64,000 bases of DNA from Owenia fusiformis (GCA_903813345.2 CAIIXF020000003.1:10244931-10308930); one strand, 5' to 3'. Shown: positions 37,117-49,750, counted from the stretch's first letter. Numbers and translations: made by a program. The notes: generated by a model from the letters alone, not told the origin.

Positions 37117-37404
37117 TGAAATGTGTACGTATGCAGCAAATGCCCAAAACAGTTCTCTAGGAAAAGCTGTTTGAACAGGCACGAGATGACCCACAAGGAC
37201 TCTGAGTTCTTTTGTGAGACTTGCCAGGACATGGGATCAGATATGGAGGGCACACGCTGCTTCAAAACAAAACATTACTTAAACGTTCACAAGAAGCTTG
37301 TTCATGGAAACACGTTATTCAAATGTCCACATTGTTGTAAGGAGTTTAAATACCGAGCAACCTTACAACGGCATATTAAAACGAATCATTCTTCAAACAT
37401 GTAA
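37117..37404 (+). CDS. C2H2 zinc-finger ORF/exon inside the transposon
   Basis: The open frame encodes a canonical finger CSKCPKQFSRKSCLNRHEMT-H (C-x2-C-x12-H-x3-H). A degenerate middle finger with 'FFCETCQDMG' and 'HYLNVHKKLVH' follows. A second canonical finger is CPHCCKEFKYRATLQRHIKT-NH (C-x2-C-x12-H-x4-H). The stop is at 37402-37404. A start at 37123 is possible, but the frame could also be an exon, since sequence upstream remains open for only a few codons. It sits wholly inside the 35860-39259 element. It is either an element-encoded DNA-binding protein fragment or a captured host exon. Confidence 0.65.
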
Positions 37405-37731
37405 GATAGCGTAATAAATGCGCAGCTGCAGTTGCTAGCTAGCTCATGATCTAGTAGCATGAAATGTAATGTTTTGTTATTTTAAAAATTATGTCTCCCC
37501 TGAACTGTAAATTTCAAAAATATTCTCAATAATTCCATGATAATTCATTCATATAATTACTGTAGTACATTGGAAAGTGAAATAAGTAGCTTGCACGGTG
37601 GATATGGATGACGCAGTCCAGCCACGTACTGTATGTGTAATCCCAGGTTAATATATAGGGTGTCCCCAAGTCTGCAAGTGAGCCGCTTTTTGACAATTAA
37701 ATTCATTCAAAACTTAAATAAAGTAGCCTTA

Positions 37732-38240
37732 AGCCCAGTATACACCAATGGGGCAAAATCCCACTTGCCCATCGAGTCCGATCTTGCCCTATCGAATCCG
37801 AACTTGCCCCAATGAGTCCAACGGAGTCCCATGGTTGATGACTTTGCCCCATCAAGTCCCAACGTGCCCCATCGAGCCCCATGGAGTCCCATCAAATCCC
37901 ACCTTGCCCCATTGGTGTATGTTGGGCTTCACATAACATGTGACCTGATCGGAAATCCCACGATGCCCCATGGAAAGAATGAACATGTTCATTCTCGATG
38001 GGGCAAGATGGGACTCCGTGGGATTTTGCCCCATCCTGCCCCATCGAATCCCATCGAGTCCAACGTGGGACCTCATGGGACTCGATGGGGCAAGATTATA
38101 TGCAAGTTGGGGCAAAATCCGACGGAGTCCCATTGATTCCCACGGACTTCATGGGGCAAAATCCCAAAAGGTCCCACTAGGTCCCACGCCATGTTAAGTC
38201 TATGGAGGTCCCAACTTGTCCCATTGGTGTATACCGGGCT
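37732..38240. mobile_element. 509-bp MITE, TTA target duplication
   Basis: Termini AGCCCAGTATACACCAATGG and the inverse (ending 38240, one mismatch) are flanked by TTA at 37729-37731 and 38241-38243. The interior is a maze of short repeats of 'ccccatcgagtcccatgg' type in both orientations. A 3-bp TWA-type duplication fits the PIF/Harbinger group (inference). Confidence 0.8.
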
Positions 38241-40367
38241 TTAGAGTATCATTAGCAAGTGGTACACATATAACAGAGATCGGTTATATACTGCATTGTC
38301 TGAGTATTGACAAATTGAAGTATACGTGTAAAAATCTACTATCATACATGTAACTGCGCAATGAGCCCTTCATAGCGTTTGTGCCAGCTATCAGGTGATA
38401 CCCGGTCGTAAAGATAAGTGCGAGACTAACTCTCTTACTTTAATACTAGGAAAATATCAAATCATAGAACTGAAGGATGTCGGAGATTTCTCAAGCCTAT
38501 ATATCAGTTCAGATAATTTATCATCCACAATTTAGGATTGTGAACTGATGACATCATCAAAAAGTGTATATAACGATACATCCATTCATTTACAGTTAGA
38601 GGTCAACGAATAAAGAAGGAATGGTTCGCATCTAAATATTTCTAAAACGAACGTAAACAGGATTTAGCTGAAAATAAAAAATGCAAAATAACCTTTTCAA
38701 TGATTTTCTTACAATTTTAACGCTTTCCTCCCCAAAGGGTATCAAATAATCATACAAACAAAATTGTTCAGTTTATAAATGCCATACATATTTTAAATGG
38801 CCATTTGCTACATTTTTAATATTCTGATAAAATCATTTTGCTCCCTAACATTGACTGCTCCCTAACATTGACAAGAGTTATTTTTTATTATTTTTTAAAA
38901 AATTGAATAAAAGACGGCGTATCTGTTTGAAGTAAGAAATATTTTAATCGGTATTTAGACTATCTTGGATAATAATTAGAAGCCTTCGTTAAATTACGTT
39001 AAAAAGTTATAATGGAAAAACGATCATTTTGAGTGTAGGGCGTTCGCGCCTTTTTTAGTAACTTCGTATTAGATTATAAAAGACTTCCGCCGAATTTAGT
39101 ACAGAAGCGTGATTGACATTGTCATTGCATGTGCTAGTACATTTTCTCTGCGAATGAGCAGTTTTTCAGTAAAAAAATATTTTGTGTGAAAATATTGAAA
39201 TTTATTGTAAAAACGACCTGCTCCCTAACATTGACCAAATCAGGCGATGACATCCCGTGTGTATACGCCTAAAGTATGAAGCCCAGAGGCAAGAATGAGG
39301 CTTATTAATAGCATTTCGTAAGAAAATAATGACGCATGTCGTTTAGTAATTACAATCACATTTTACGTTCATTGAATAAATACTCGTACTCGTATTATAT
39401 ATTGATAAAAAATATTGCATATTAACTTTCCCAATATGATACACATAATTCGTGTTTCGAATCTTTAGCAAATGACTCACTAATAGCATAATTATTTGGT
39501 ATTCCCGTATAACGTATACCTTTTGAAGCGTTTGCTCACGTCTTCATTATTTGCACAGCTGAATACGTCCACAAGTGTGATATTCTTAAGTATAGACGAC
39601 AATTTATAATAATATCACACTTATGGCTAAAGAGCTGAGCAATAAATGATGACGTCATCAAACGCTTCATAAGTTACACGTTATACGGGGAAAATAAACA
39701 TTCTATAATCTTTAATCTATGGCGCCTATAACTCTGTTAAGCGTGTGAAAATCTAATCATAGAGTATTTATACGCTCATCGAAATTTAATCACATCACGT
39801 TATTTAAATGGCTTACGTTGAGCTAGGAAGTTTTTGCAATATGTACAAGGGGATAAATACGTATATTTATTTCACTGCGTTATACAATATATATTCATCT
39901 TTACTATGTGTTGGTTTTAGTTTCTTACTCAACGTAAAGTTCTCATCCACTGCACGTAAACACATGGTTTAGTTGTTTCGTTTTTATTTTCCTACTTTAC
40001 ATAAAGGTTATATACACTTTATCTAAAAACGTATGGTTTAGTTGATCCGTTAAGGTTTTTGCGCGCTAGGCATAGTTCCCCAGACTTTTAGCAGAATTTG
40101 CATTCCATACTATTGTCAACATAGAAACGGTTTATATGTATCAATGTGTCCTATTTAAACGGTTGTTGTTTCGACGAGCCTCTCGTCCTCGGGGGTAGAA
40201 ACATGGTGTGTTTATTGATAAAAATGTTAGAGGTGACAGAGTTTCTTTTCTGTAAGTGTCTTGCTGACTTAATTATGACATGAAACTGGGAAGGTGGTAA
40301 ATTTCATGTAAAACTAACTAATACTGAAAGTAAGACCTACACTCTACAGTAGAAAACGTGACCTATA

Positions 40368-41342
40368 CAGTGTGTCTCAAAAAATGTTACACTTACAAAA
40401 AGTTCAATATCTTTCATGATTTTGACTTTTCCCCTAAAATTTACTTATATACCATAAGACCAGTCTTTCTCGAATAAATTCACACCATCAGATTCAAAAT
40501 CCGTCTAAGATTGGCTGCACAGAACAGATTTTATAGACGCATGTGAAATCTGATTAGCGCCAACTTCTCAGTGGCTGGACATAGGTGATCAATTATTTTT
40601 GGTGTGAATGGTGTGGACAACGATATCTTGATATGATCAATGATCCAGCTGTTTCTTTTCTGGATAGAAATACAAGATTTCATTGTCAGAGTGTTCAATT
40701 TTGTTACGTATGATGGCAACGGGATGATGCAAAGGCCTATGGCAGATCGTTTGGTAGAAATCTTTGGAAATCAGAAGATAGCATTGAATTACCCAATAAA
40801 TTGGCCCCCAGGGTCATCCCACTTTACACCCTCGAGTTGTTGAAGGGCCTCTGAAAGCGGTTTACAGCATCACAAACTGACCTAAATGAACTTCTGCAAA
40901 AATAATTGATAGAATCAGAGGGATATTACAATTCATGTGCACAAGGGCAATGGTACCTCAGATTTGCTTTAAAGAACATGTTGAGGGGATCACATGTTTA
41001 TGTGGATAGACCCAATGATCATATGTAAGACAAATAGGAAAATTACATAATGACTCAGTTTAGGTCAGGCTTCTACTCAGAAGAAAGTTAAATATTAAAG
41101 AAACTGTTCCTCTTTTGTCATTTGGTCAATCCAATCACTTAGAAGTTGGCGCAAGTCAGCTTTTACCATGGGACACTAAAAGCTGTCATGTGGAGCCAAT
41201 CAATGACAGATTTTGAATTTGATGGTGTCAAATTATTCGAGAAAGATTTGTCTTTTGGTATCCAAAGTATATTTTAAGGAAAAATCAAAAAATGAAAGAT
41301 ATTGAACTTTTTGTGAGAGTAACATTTTTTTAGACACTCTGT
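40368..41342. mobile_element. Mariner-type element with decayed transposase
   Basis: Terminal CAGTGTGTCTCAAAAAATGT and its inverse at 41342 extend as about 50-bp imperfect TIRs (with 'agttcaatatctttcat'), flanked by TA (40366-40367, 41343-41344). Near 40783-40840 the frame reads ALNYPINWPPGSSHFTPSSC. This resembles the 'INWPPRSPDLTPLDFFLWG' block of IS630/mariner transposases with the catalytic Asp lost. It is inactive. Confidence 0.82.
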
Positions 41343-42024
41343 ATTTGACAGAATGTGTCGTATAAATTGCAGAACTTGTGTTGCAGGGTATGTGGAAGAA
41401 TATATGGTATATGGGTTTTCAGTAAACTTAATAATTTCAAAAAAGATTAAATACGATACAGATCCCGAGGAGAGTGGTACTCCACACCTTAGATGAACTT
41501 GTGTGAGTAAAATGATTGATTTCTTTGCTTGTGAGGCAAGTTGACTTTTAGGCGGAGACCGGGAAATTCTTCTAGATAATAATCTTTGGTGGATCTAGAC
41601 TAACAAGGGGCACATTTCAAGTCATAAGAAATTCAGGCCAAATTTTGATAATTGGACCTTAAACAAATATTGTTCTTGGCCCATCCTATGGGTTGGGCTC
41701 TTCACCAGTCGGCCGGTGATAGGACAAAAACAGAACCCTCTAAAAGTGTTATGATTTCTTAAATACCTAATAAGGTGGTTTCATATAATTGACTATTTGT
41801 GATATCATGGATGATCTTAGAATCTGTCCAATTTTCGGAAAATCGACATTGAGATAGAATCATATCTTGAGCTTTATGAGGAATTGAGAAAGAAATGCCA
41901 AAAAAGTCGTCAAATGAAAGTCGCATCTGATATTTTAATTGAAAATGAAGAATAGGCAATGGTAAAACACCTAGTAATACATCAGATTACTGTCATTCCT
42001 GGACTCTGAGCAAGAACACCTCAG

Positions 42025-42485
42025 ACGGACGTTTTGGAAACAAAATGTCGGAAAGTCAGTACGATTTTCCTTTTTTCCTTAGTTCACACGTTGTAGGCAG
42101 AATCCATACGACATTTTATTACAGATGTGTGCCAGTATCATATGTTTAAGGAAATGTATATATTTGCGAACACATAGTTCACAAGACAACAGAATCGTAG
42201 ATTTAATTCCTCACTTAAGTTACATAAACGGTATTTTGAAAAATAGTTAAGATCTGCACTTTTAACCCATATCGTTTATGTAACTTAAGTGAGGAATTAA
42301 ATCGACGATTCTGGTGTCTTCTGACTTATTTTTTCGCAGACATGTACATTTTCTAAAACATGAAACACTCATACGCGTATGTGATAAAAATGTTGTGAGC
42401 ATTCTGTCTACGACGTATGAAATAAGGAAAATCGTACTTTCGACGTTCCGACATTTTGTTACCGAAACGACCGTTTTTGTAACCA
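42025..42485. mobile_element. Foldback element, ~460 bp nearly complete palindrome
   Basis: Inner arms 42186-42233 and 42271-42320 are nearly perfect inverses ('ttcctcacttaagttacata'). Outer arms 42028-42130 and 42385-42480 are also inverse ('aaaatgtcgg', 'gtacgattttcctt'). The same outer-arm sequence recurs, diverged, at about 62150-62235 inside another foldback element in gene B. No coding capacity. Confidence 0.8.
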
Positions 42486-42866
42486 GCGTAATAGATATGA
42501 GTTTAGAACGCATGAAATCATATACACAATGCTGGTAAACTTATAAAATCGGATCTGCATAAAAACCCTGACATAGTTAGGTGTGTAGACCAATTCAACG
42601 TTAATGCTTTTTTAAAGAAATGAGCCCAATATGTAAAGTATCCAATCTTTCAATCAGCGAAAAATGACAGTATCCTGCCTGGATACTATAAGTTATTCAA
42701 TGATTCGAGTGAAATACAGAAAGTATTCTTCCCGAGAAGGTTGTATTTTACGATGCACTAGCAGAGTGAAATACAGACGTTCAAGGTAGTAGTAAAGGTG
42801 GTACTTATACACATATCAGTCACCTTTACCAATTGAACATTTCCTGAAATTCATCTTCACTTTTTA

Positions 42867-44176
42867 TGTCCCCACCACATAGTGTGGGGCCATATTGTCG
42901 GCCTAGGCGCGTCCGTCTGTCCGTCTGTCCGTCTGTCTGTCCGTACGTCCGGCAGTTTTCTCCAAAACCGCTACAGATATCACCTTCAAATTTTCAGGGA
43001 TAACTTATGAGTGCATACAGATGTGGATGAAAAAAAATTAACTCGATACCTACTTCCTGTCGGCCATTTTGAAGTCAAATGCTAAAATCCTTGTCTGCAA
43101 ACTTTAAGAAAAACTGCTTCACAGTTGCTTTTAAAACTTTAACATCTTGTTCAGCTCACTTCATTCTAGATCTGATTAGGTTTTGGACCTGCTAGCTCAG
43201 TCATGTCAGCCATTTTGAATGTCTTAAGAAAAGTTAGCGCGCGATAATACTTTGTATCATATTGAATGGTGTTTTTGAGTTTTCATACTTTAACTATTTA
43301 GTAGCTTTATAAATAATTTCAGATGTACTTTGCTGTAAAAGCCTACTTTATTGTTAACAGTAGTTATATGTGATAATTTTGTAAAAAGAAATCAGCAAAA
43401 ACTCATAAGGACTTTTTTATTGTCGGCCATTTTGGATTTTTCGGTCCTAAAATCTTGTCTGTGAAGTCTTGTCTGCGCGTTTTCAGGTGAACCGTTTGGT
43501 GGATCAATTTCAAATTTTCAGGGATGATTGTTAGTATAAAAATCTAGATCTCATTAGTTTTTTGGCATTCTGGGTAAATGTCAAGGCAGCCATTTTGGAT
43601 TTTCCGTCCTAAAATCTTGTCTGTAAAGTCTTGTCTACTCGTTTTCAGGTGAACCGTTTCGTAGATCAATTTCAAATTTTCAGGAATGATTCTTAGTATG
43701 AAAATCTAGAACTGATTAGTTTTTTTGCATTCTGGGTAAATGTCAAGGCAGCCATTTTGGATTTTCCGTCTTAAAATCTTGCCTGTAAAGTCTTGTCTAT
43801 GCGTTTTTAGGAGAACGGTTTGATAGATCAATTTCATATTTTCAGGGATGATTCTTAGTATGAAAATCTACAAACAGATTAGTTTTTTGACATTCTGGGT
43901 AAATGTCAAGGCAGCCATTTTGGATTTTCCATCCTGAAATCTTGTCTGTAAAGTCTTGTTTACATGTTTTCTGGTTAACTGTGTGACGGATCAATTTCAA
44001 ATTTTCAGGGGTGGTTCTTAGTATGAAAATCTAGAACTGACTAAATTTTTGGCATTCTGGGTAAATTTTAAGGTGGCCACTTTGGATTTTCCGTCCTCAA
44101 ATTGTGTTGGTAAAGTCTTGTCTACTCATTTTCAGGATAACCATTTCACGGGATCACCACTTGGTGGGGACATTTT
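42867..44176. repeat. Dispersed GTCCCCACCA...GGTGGGGAC repeat with ~161-bp tandem core
   Basis: It starts with 'atgtccccaccacatagtgt' and ends with 'accacttggtggggacattt', which form short inverted ends. A (CCGTCTGT)n tract lies at 42906-42945. From about 43430 to 44100 there are five tandem units of about 161 bp, each with 'gccattttggattttccgtc', 'aaatcttgtctgtaaagtct' and 'aaattttcagg'. It appears to be a non-autonomous repeat family and encodes nothing recognisable. Confidence 0.8.
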
Positions 44177-44859
44177 GTACACATTTGTGTTCTTGTTGTA
44201 AAATGTCTCTCCAAGTCTTAACCAGTGTGGTCATACTGTATATCACTATGTACTTGCAGGCTGCCTTATGCATACTTATAATGTATATGGGTTTAAAGGG
44301 ACCCACCACCTTACAAAACTTCTTAACGGAGAGGAATAGGGAAAATGCTTGCCGGATTCTGAATCTGTGTATTTTTTTAATGATTTTTCACCGTCTTAGA
44401 ATTTCAATTTTTTTTCTTTGAAAAAATGAGATTTGCATTATTTTCCAATTAGAAAAATGAGTAAACATGAATAGCTCGAAATCTAACGGTGAGATTTTGT
44501 TTTAAAAAATCATGGATATCAAGGCTAAATATAGCTATACAGTTAACATATAAAAGCAATGCTTGGACTCTTCATATTCACACAAAAAAAATAATTTGTA
44601 AATGAGGTTTGATATTTGTGAGAATAAGTTGTACGAGGTGCAATGCTCTACAAACACCAGACTACAAGGTGGATTAGGATCAATGACACACATAAAAATT
44701 AATTTAAAAATATTTCATGATAATTATCTCAAACAAAAGCAGTTAGCGAGGGATACGTTTCATTACACTCAATAAATAGTTATCACTTTTGACTATATAC
44801 AGAATATCACATCATTTTGAGTGATATCATTTTTATCGCCGAGTTGATATCAAATATCA

Positions 44860-45395
44860 ACACGAGTGAGCGAAGCGAATGAGTGTTGATATTTGATATC
44901 TACGAGGCGATGAAATGATATCACGAGAAATTATGTGATATTGGGTTTATCCCATGATTACAATCACCTTGTGATGTTCTGATCAAATTTCCAGAACATT
45001 GGCAGACAACCAATACGATTATATACGATTGTAATATGCATTACTTTCTGTACATGATATAGTTCGTCATAAATACCATTTTTAATCGTTATTTAGCAGC
45101 CTTCTAATCAAATTATATACACAATCGTAATTCAATTCACCAATGAAACTTAAAGAGAATAGATTAACGGACCTATTTTCTCAAAAGAGAATAAATTATC
45201 TGACTTAATTTCCAACAATATTGTGGCGCGAAATGCAAATGTGATATCACACGGATATGCGTGAGATAAACGATATCACACGCATATGAGTGTGATAAAC
45301 GATTTTCTGGAAAATATCACACGGATTTCAATAATATCAGAAATATCAATAGCTGTTATTGTACAGATAACACATTAATCGTGGGATAAATATAC
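44860..45395. mobile_element. GATATC-rich palindromic MITE cluster
   Basis: A palindrome at about 44842-44925 ('gttgatatcaaatatcaaca' and its inverse) surrounds a GC-richer centre, gagtgagcgaagcgaatgag. Next to it, inverted ends 'tttatcccatgatta' (44946) and 'taatcgtgggataaa' (45376-45390) bound about 445 bp containing repeated 'tatcacacggatatg' words. It is probably two adjacent or nested MITEs. Confidence 0.6.
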
Positions 45396-45549
45396 ATATC
45401 TCATGAGAATGTATTTCCATCTGCTCAAGATATCATATTTCAGCTTCGAAAATCACAATCGTTGGATAATACATTTGTCTCAGATGATAGGCCACCCTGT
45501 AGCAATGTAGCTTTCACTTGAAGTGTACCCTTGAGAATAATGAACTTAC

Positions 45550-45627
45550 ACTTTCAAATTGGTCTTGCTTTTGTGGTGTATGTGGCTTTTTAGCAAATCT
45601 GCCACGCTCATTTCTTTCCAGAACCAT
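45550..45627 (-). CDS. Possible first coding exon of an unrecognised gene
   Basis: An ATG at 45627 opens MVLERNERGRFAKKPHTPQK and six further residues, and is followed in phase 0 by a strong donor (GT|GTAAGT at 45549). The basic RNERGRFAKK start resembles N-termini of some DNA-binding or transposon proteins. No downstream exon was found on this strand before 42.5 kb. It may equally be a transposon remnant. Confidence 0.3.
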
Positions 45628-45904
45628 CTTGTTCAAATGTATCACTATATTATACGCGCATGTATAGACAGATGACATAGTATACATATAAATTATATAT
45701 TGCACCTGTATTTACTTACATTGTTTCTCTTTCTTCTAATTTTCAAAATTGATACGGGAATGACGGTTTTTATATTACCTTTTTTGTCTATCTAAAATGC
45801 TGATGAGGGACGGGATGAAACAAATAACTAATTTTGAAGGAAATAAACTGAGTTTATGTTGAATTTATATGTTGAATTTAGCCTACTTTACTGGTATATT
45901 TGAT

Positions 45905-46066
45905 CATATATCAGTACCACGATATTGAACAAATATTTCACTCTATTGAGGTGAATACCTGTACATCTTTCACAAGTGATATTCCACGAAGCCCGAAGGG
46001 CAAGTGGAATATCACCTTGTGAAAGTGCTACAGGTATTCACCGAAAATAGAGTGAAATATTTGTTT
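45905..46066. repeat. 160-bp hairpin repeat
   Basis: Nearly perfect inverted arms 'aaatatttcactctat', 'gaatacctgta' and 'gtgatattccacgaag' meet at a short cccgaaggg centre near 45998. Similar in style to the GATATC palindrome at 44.8-44.9 kb. Probably a MITE or foldback element. Confidence 0.75.
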
Positions 46067-46358
46067 TATTATATCACTGTCTAGCTAAACATCCCTAATA
46101 TGTTTAAGTCATAGGTTAACATTGAAATACATTGAATCTACTCGGTTCGTCTGCCATTTTAACTTACACTGAACTAAATTATTTACTCTGAACGAAAACA
46201 AATTCTTTGAAAATTCCCGGGAGCGTGGGATATCGCTAGATATCTCACGGTTGTCTTTTCTGATTAGCATTGCCATTGAATATCGCCAGATATCCCACGA
46301 CATGTGACCCGGTTTTGACCAATCATACTGTCGCTAGCTAGATAGTGATATAATAATG
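46067..46358. mobile_element. ~290-bp MITE
   Basis: 'ttatatcactgtctagctaa' on the left is inverted on the right as 'gctagctagatagtgatata'. The inside carries two copies of a 'gatatcgc-agatatc-cacg' word in inverted order. No coding potential. Confidence 0.6.
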
Positions 46359-47085
46359 TCAATTATCCTGATCCATAAAAAGTAAAAAAAAAGTGTTTCA
46401 CACGCCATGGATGCGCGCGAGGTACGGTGTTTTTCTTAGAAATTGCAGAAAAAAGGTGGGGGGGGGTTTGGGCCACACGCGGGCAAGAATGAGAAACAAC
46501 CAATTTAATTAACCTAACCTTAGTTCATCCAGTAGTACGTTTTTACTGCAAAGTAGTGTTTTTATATGCAGCTTAATAGCATAAAATATGTTTAATGAAG
46601 CATATGGTGTGGATTCGTGTGACACACAAACTGACCAATACATGAGGGTATTAGCTACTTTTCACATAAACCAAAGGAGGACAGTGCTTTTATTTCAACT
46701 GGGAGCTTACCTCCACACGACTGATCATGTGACCATGGTGGTGGTCCCCTTTAAGTATATGTGTAGTTTTATTGTATGTGTTTATCTTTGAAAGAACACT
46801 GCTTCATATCCATAACCTACTTAGGCCATTTGGAACATTTTATTTATCAAAAATGACCTTCAGCTTATTGTAAATGATACTCTGCTTTTCCTTTATATGT
46901 TATATACCGAACACCATCCAAACTCTTCTAATGTTAAATTATGATGTTCATCCAAATCCTACCCTACAAAGATTATATTCAATGCTTTAAAGGACAGGAT
47001 CCATATGGAGAACAGTGAAGTTATTGGATTGTGTGAGGTTGGCAATATCACCCAAAAGGAGATCACTAGTGATTATTCAATTTAT

Positions 47086-47985
47086 TATTCAAGTATATCA
47101 ACACCATAGACAAACCAATCAATATTTTCAGACATTTTTTTGCATGGTCCTGTCGATAAAAGATGAAAGTTTTTTCTCCTATACACAGTTTTTAATTCAG
47201 TTTTGCCTTTTTGATACTTTAACCCGTTACCTTTTACACCACATATTCAATGTAACCTCATATTTCGATGACAGTCTGCATTCTAACTACTACATTGTTC
47301 ATCACATTTGATATTTCTGGTGGAATGTTTTGATTTCTTTTCGGATGCTGTTCTTAAGTTGTTCTAGGTCTCTTAGCTTGGGTTTAGCATAGAAATGGTC
47401 CTTCAAATAGCCTCAGAGAAAAAAGTATGGGCCGTCAAATATGGTGAATAGGGAGGTCCTCACAATGTCTTATAGCCCCCATATACAGAGCGGTCAGAGG
47501 GCTTTTCTTTTGGATATCATTTGGTCTTCAGGCTAGCTTGCCTAACTCTGGAAGGTAACTCCTGAATCATTTGTCGATAATTGACCTGATTATCTGTGTT
47601 TGTTCTGCCATCGTCATCCTCAAACATCTTTCTTTGTGGCTATTTGAAGGTTTTAATGCTCATTCCAAGCAAAAAAAAACAAGAGCAACTAAAGGGCAAC
47701 ATCCAAAGAGAAATCCAAAACATTCCACCGGAATTATTATCAAATGTGATGAACAATGTAGCACTAAGTATACAGGCTGTCATCGAAATATGAGGTTACA
47801 TCGATTATGTGGTGTAAAAGGTAAAGGGTTAAAGCATCAAAAAGACAAGACTCAAATAAAAATGGTGTATTGGTGAGAAAACGTTCATGTTTTGGCTACA
47901 TGACCATGCAAAAAATATTGATTGCAATGGTTTATCTGAGCTCTTGATGTACTTTTGGGTACGTTTTTTGAGACACCCTGTATGT
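47086..47985. mobile_element. Mariner-type element, copy 2 (same family as 19093-20087)
   Basis: The right end 'ttttgagacaccctgta' and the internal blocks match copy 1. The left terminal ~25 bp are missing: similarity starts at 'agtatatcaa'. Shared interior includes 'ttcagacatttttttgcatgg' on the left and the inverse on the right. The frame at 47571-47876 is broken transposon sequence, not a host gene. Confidence 0.8.
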
Positions 47986-47989
47986 ATTC

Positions 47990-49550
47990 AAATGTATTTA
48001 AATGTGGCTATTAATGTTTTAATACACAGCCGCTTCTTGTATTTGTATTTTCAAACGATTTTTTAATAAATTTAAAAAATCATAAAAGAGTATACCGTTT
48101 CTACTTTTCTCATTTATTAAATTGTAATGTAATCCATTTCATTCTGACACTAATCCTATTTTATTTAAGATTTAAATTTTATAAATACACTTCATTAAAA
48201 AATAATATTGATTCTAAAAGACACATCGTTGCTTCATTGTGAATTAGTAACTTTTCATAAAAACTATTATCAAGAATCGAATTAAATGAGCAAATACTAT
48301 GCTTTAATATTTTGATGAAACGATTTTGATCCTAGACATTCCGCCCTTGTTTTAGATTTGAATGGGACTACCACGCTACATGGGTCTACATGAACACACT
48401 AAATGGTTAAATCCATTCTGATACTCATCACATATTTCTGCATTCAACGAGAAATATGAAGGCCATGATTTCTCATGATGGCCTAAATCTTACCTAATTT
48501 AATTTCTGAACTACGAACTCCTCGAATCCCCGTTGGCTATGGGCAATGGCGTGTTTTTTACTCTCTGCATATTTTGCTGTTACATTTTGGGCACAAACCA
48601 TCTAACACAACGTTAAACACTTTTTATAAACACTACTGAGAAAGCATACCATATGTGTTATATTATATGTATCTCAGGAATAAAAAAAAGTTCACACTAA
48701 TCATAATACAGTGTATTGAGATCGACTTGCGAGATTTTACTTATCCTCGGCTAAGTTACATCTTATCCGTGTGTCATATGACTGCTGTGTTAATTAACTA
48801 TCTAATAAATAACGTATTTCATTGGATAACTGATCTCTGATCTGAAATCATTTGATTTAATCGTCTGATAGCTCATGTTTATTTTAAACTATTCTTTACG
48901 AATTTATGATAAGTGTATAATGTTCAATCATACAAATGTGGAGTCCGTGATTGGACTATTTTGTAAAACCATTGACAGTGTGGAAAGGATTCTTACACTC
49001 GAGTGTCAAGAGGGAGGGGCAGTTAGAAAAATACAAAGCAATGGTTTAATTGGACAATTTTGAAAACTGAAAGAATGCTTGCCTGGCGAGTGGTTTACTC
49101 TCGAATGCTAAAAACAAAAACTCTAAATTAAGATTTTCCCAAATACTTTATATTCATTAATCTTAACACCTTTTTAAACCTTCACTCTGATTACATATCA
49201 TGCCAATTAATACCATGAATGTATTGAGAGTATTAAATGTGATATCTATGGAATTATAATTTCTCGTTAGTCTAAATGATAAATAGTTCATAATTTAGTC
49301 TTGGCTGACTAGTCTTGTATCGTCAGAGTTGGATTGCAAATACCTCCTTAAATCAAATATTCAAAATTTGCTATTGTACAGGGTGAGGAAAGAAGTTTCC
49401 ATCCAACCACTAAAGTTTAAAATGGAAGAATGTAGTGTCCCTTGAATTCATTATAATTATCTTAGACAATAGTGAAGGGTATACTTATTGGAGTATTAAT
49501 CGGAATGCAAGTTAAAATAACTCCTTTTAATCAAAGATTTAAATTCTACT
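47990..49550. other. Intergenic DNA, nothing recognised
   Basis: This stretch is AT-rich, with short frames only. No inverted ends, repeats or splice-framed exons were noticed. Confidence 0.5.
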
Positions 49551-49750
49551 AGAGTGTGGAGAGTGGAAACGAATCAAGTAGTAAATATCAAAAGGAAGAT
49601 TTCAGGACCCCTTAACTTCACTCCCGGACTTCGCTATTCACCACCACCCGTCCTCCTTACCGAATTATCCCGTATAACCCCAGAATGTTCGTTTATGTGC
49701 GACAGCCCCCCCCCCCCCTCGTCCAGTAATAAATCTATGTGCATATTGTC

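Larger units (their letters stand above)
35860..39259. mobile_element. 3.4-kb element with ~510-bp TIRs and a zinc-finger ORF
   Basis: Termini CACGGGATGTCATCGCCTGA (35860) and the inverse (39259) continue as nearly perfect arms of about 510 bp (35860-36370 and 38748-39259), including 'tcaatgttagggagca'. The direct repeat TGTAT flanks it (35855-35859, 39260-39264). A third, partial copy of the arm sits inside at about 36530-36720. The core contains a C2H2 zinc-finger frame (37117-37404) and a nested 509-bp MITE (37732-38240). Like the element at 13319-17268 it starts CACGGG, so the two may belong to one superfamily (inference). Confidence 0.9.
35800..39300 (+). pseudogene. Duplicated fragment of the gene A exon 5 tail, split by a transposon
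   Basis: After gene A's stop, 35800-35859 repeats the exon 5 end in degraded form ('gttatgcatgccgaggtaga', 'tgtcgagatata', 'tacctctgtat'). After the 3.4-kb insertion, 39265-39300 continues with 'taaagtatgaagcccagagg', which matches gene A's own 3' sequence 'tagtgtgaagcccagtgg'. So a second, broken copy of the gene's 3' end existed before the transposon landed. It has no coding potential. Confidence 0.7.

Noticed and set aside
37831-38197. Several overlapping frames of 60-101 codons rich in 'GTRWGKI' and 'HRVP' words
   Set aside because: They fall in the short-repeat interior of the 509-bp MITE and occur on both strands.
47571-47876. 101-codon frame with some basic residues
   Set aside because: Part of a decayed mariner element homologous to 19093-20087.
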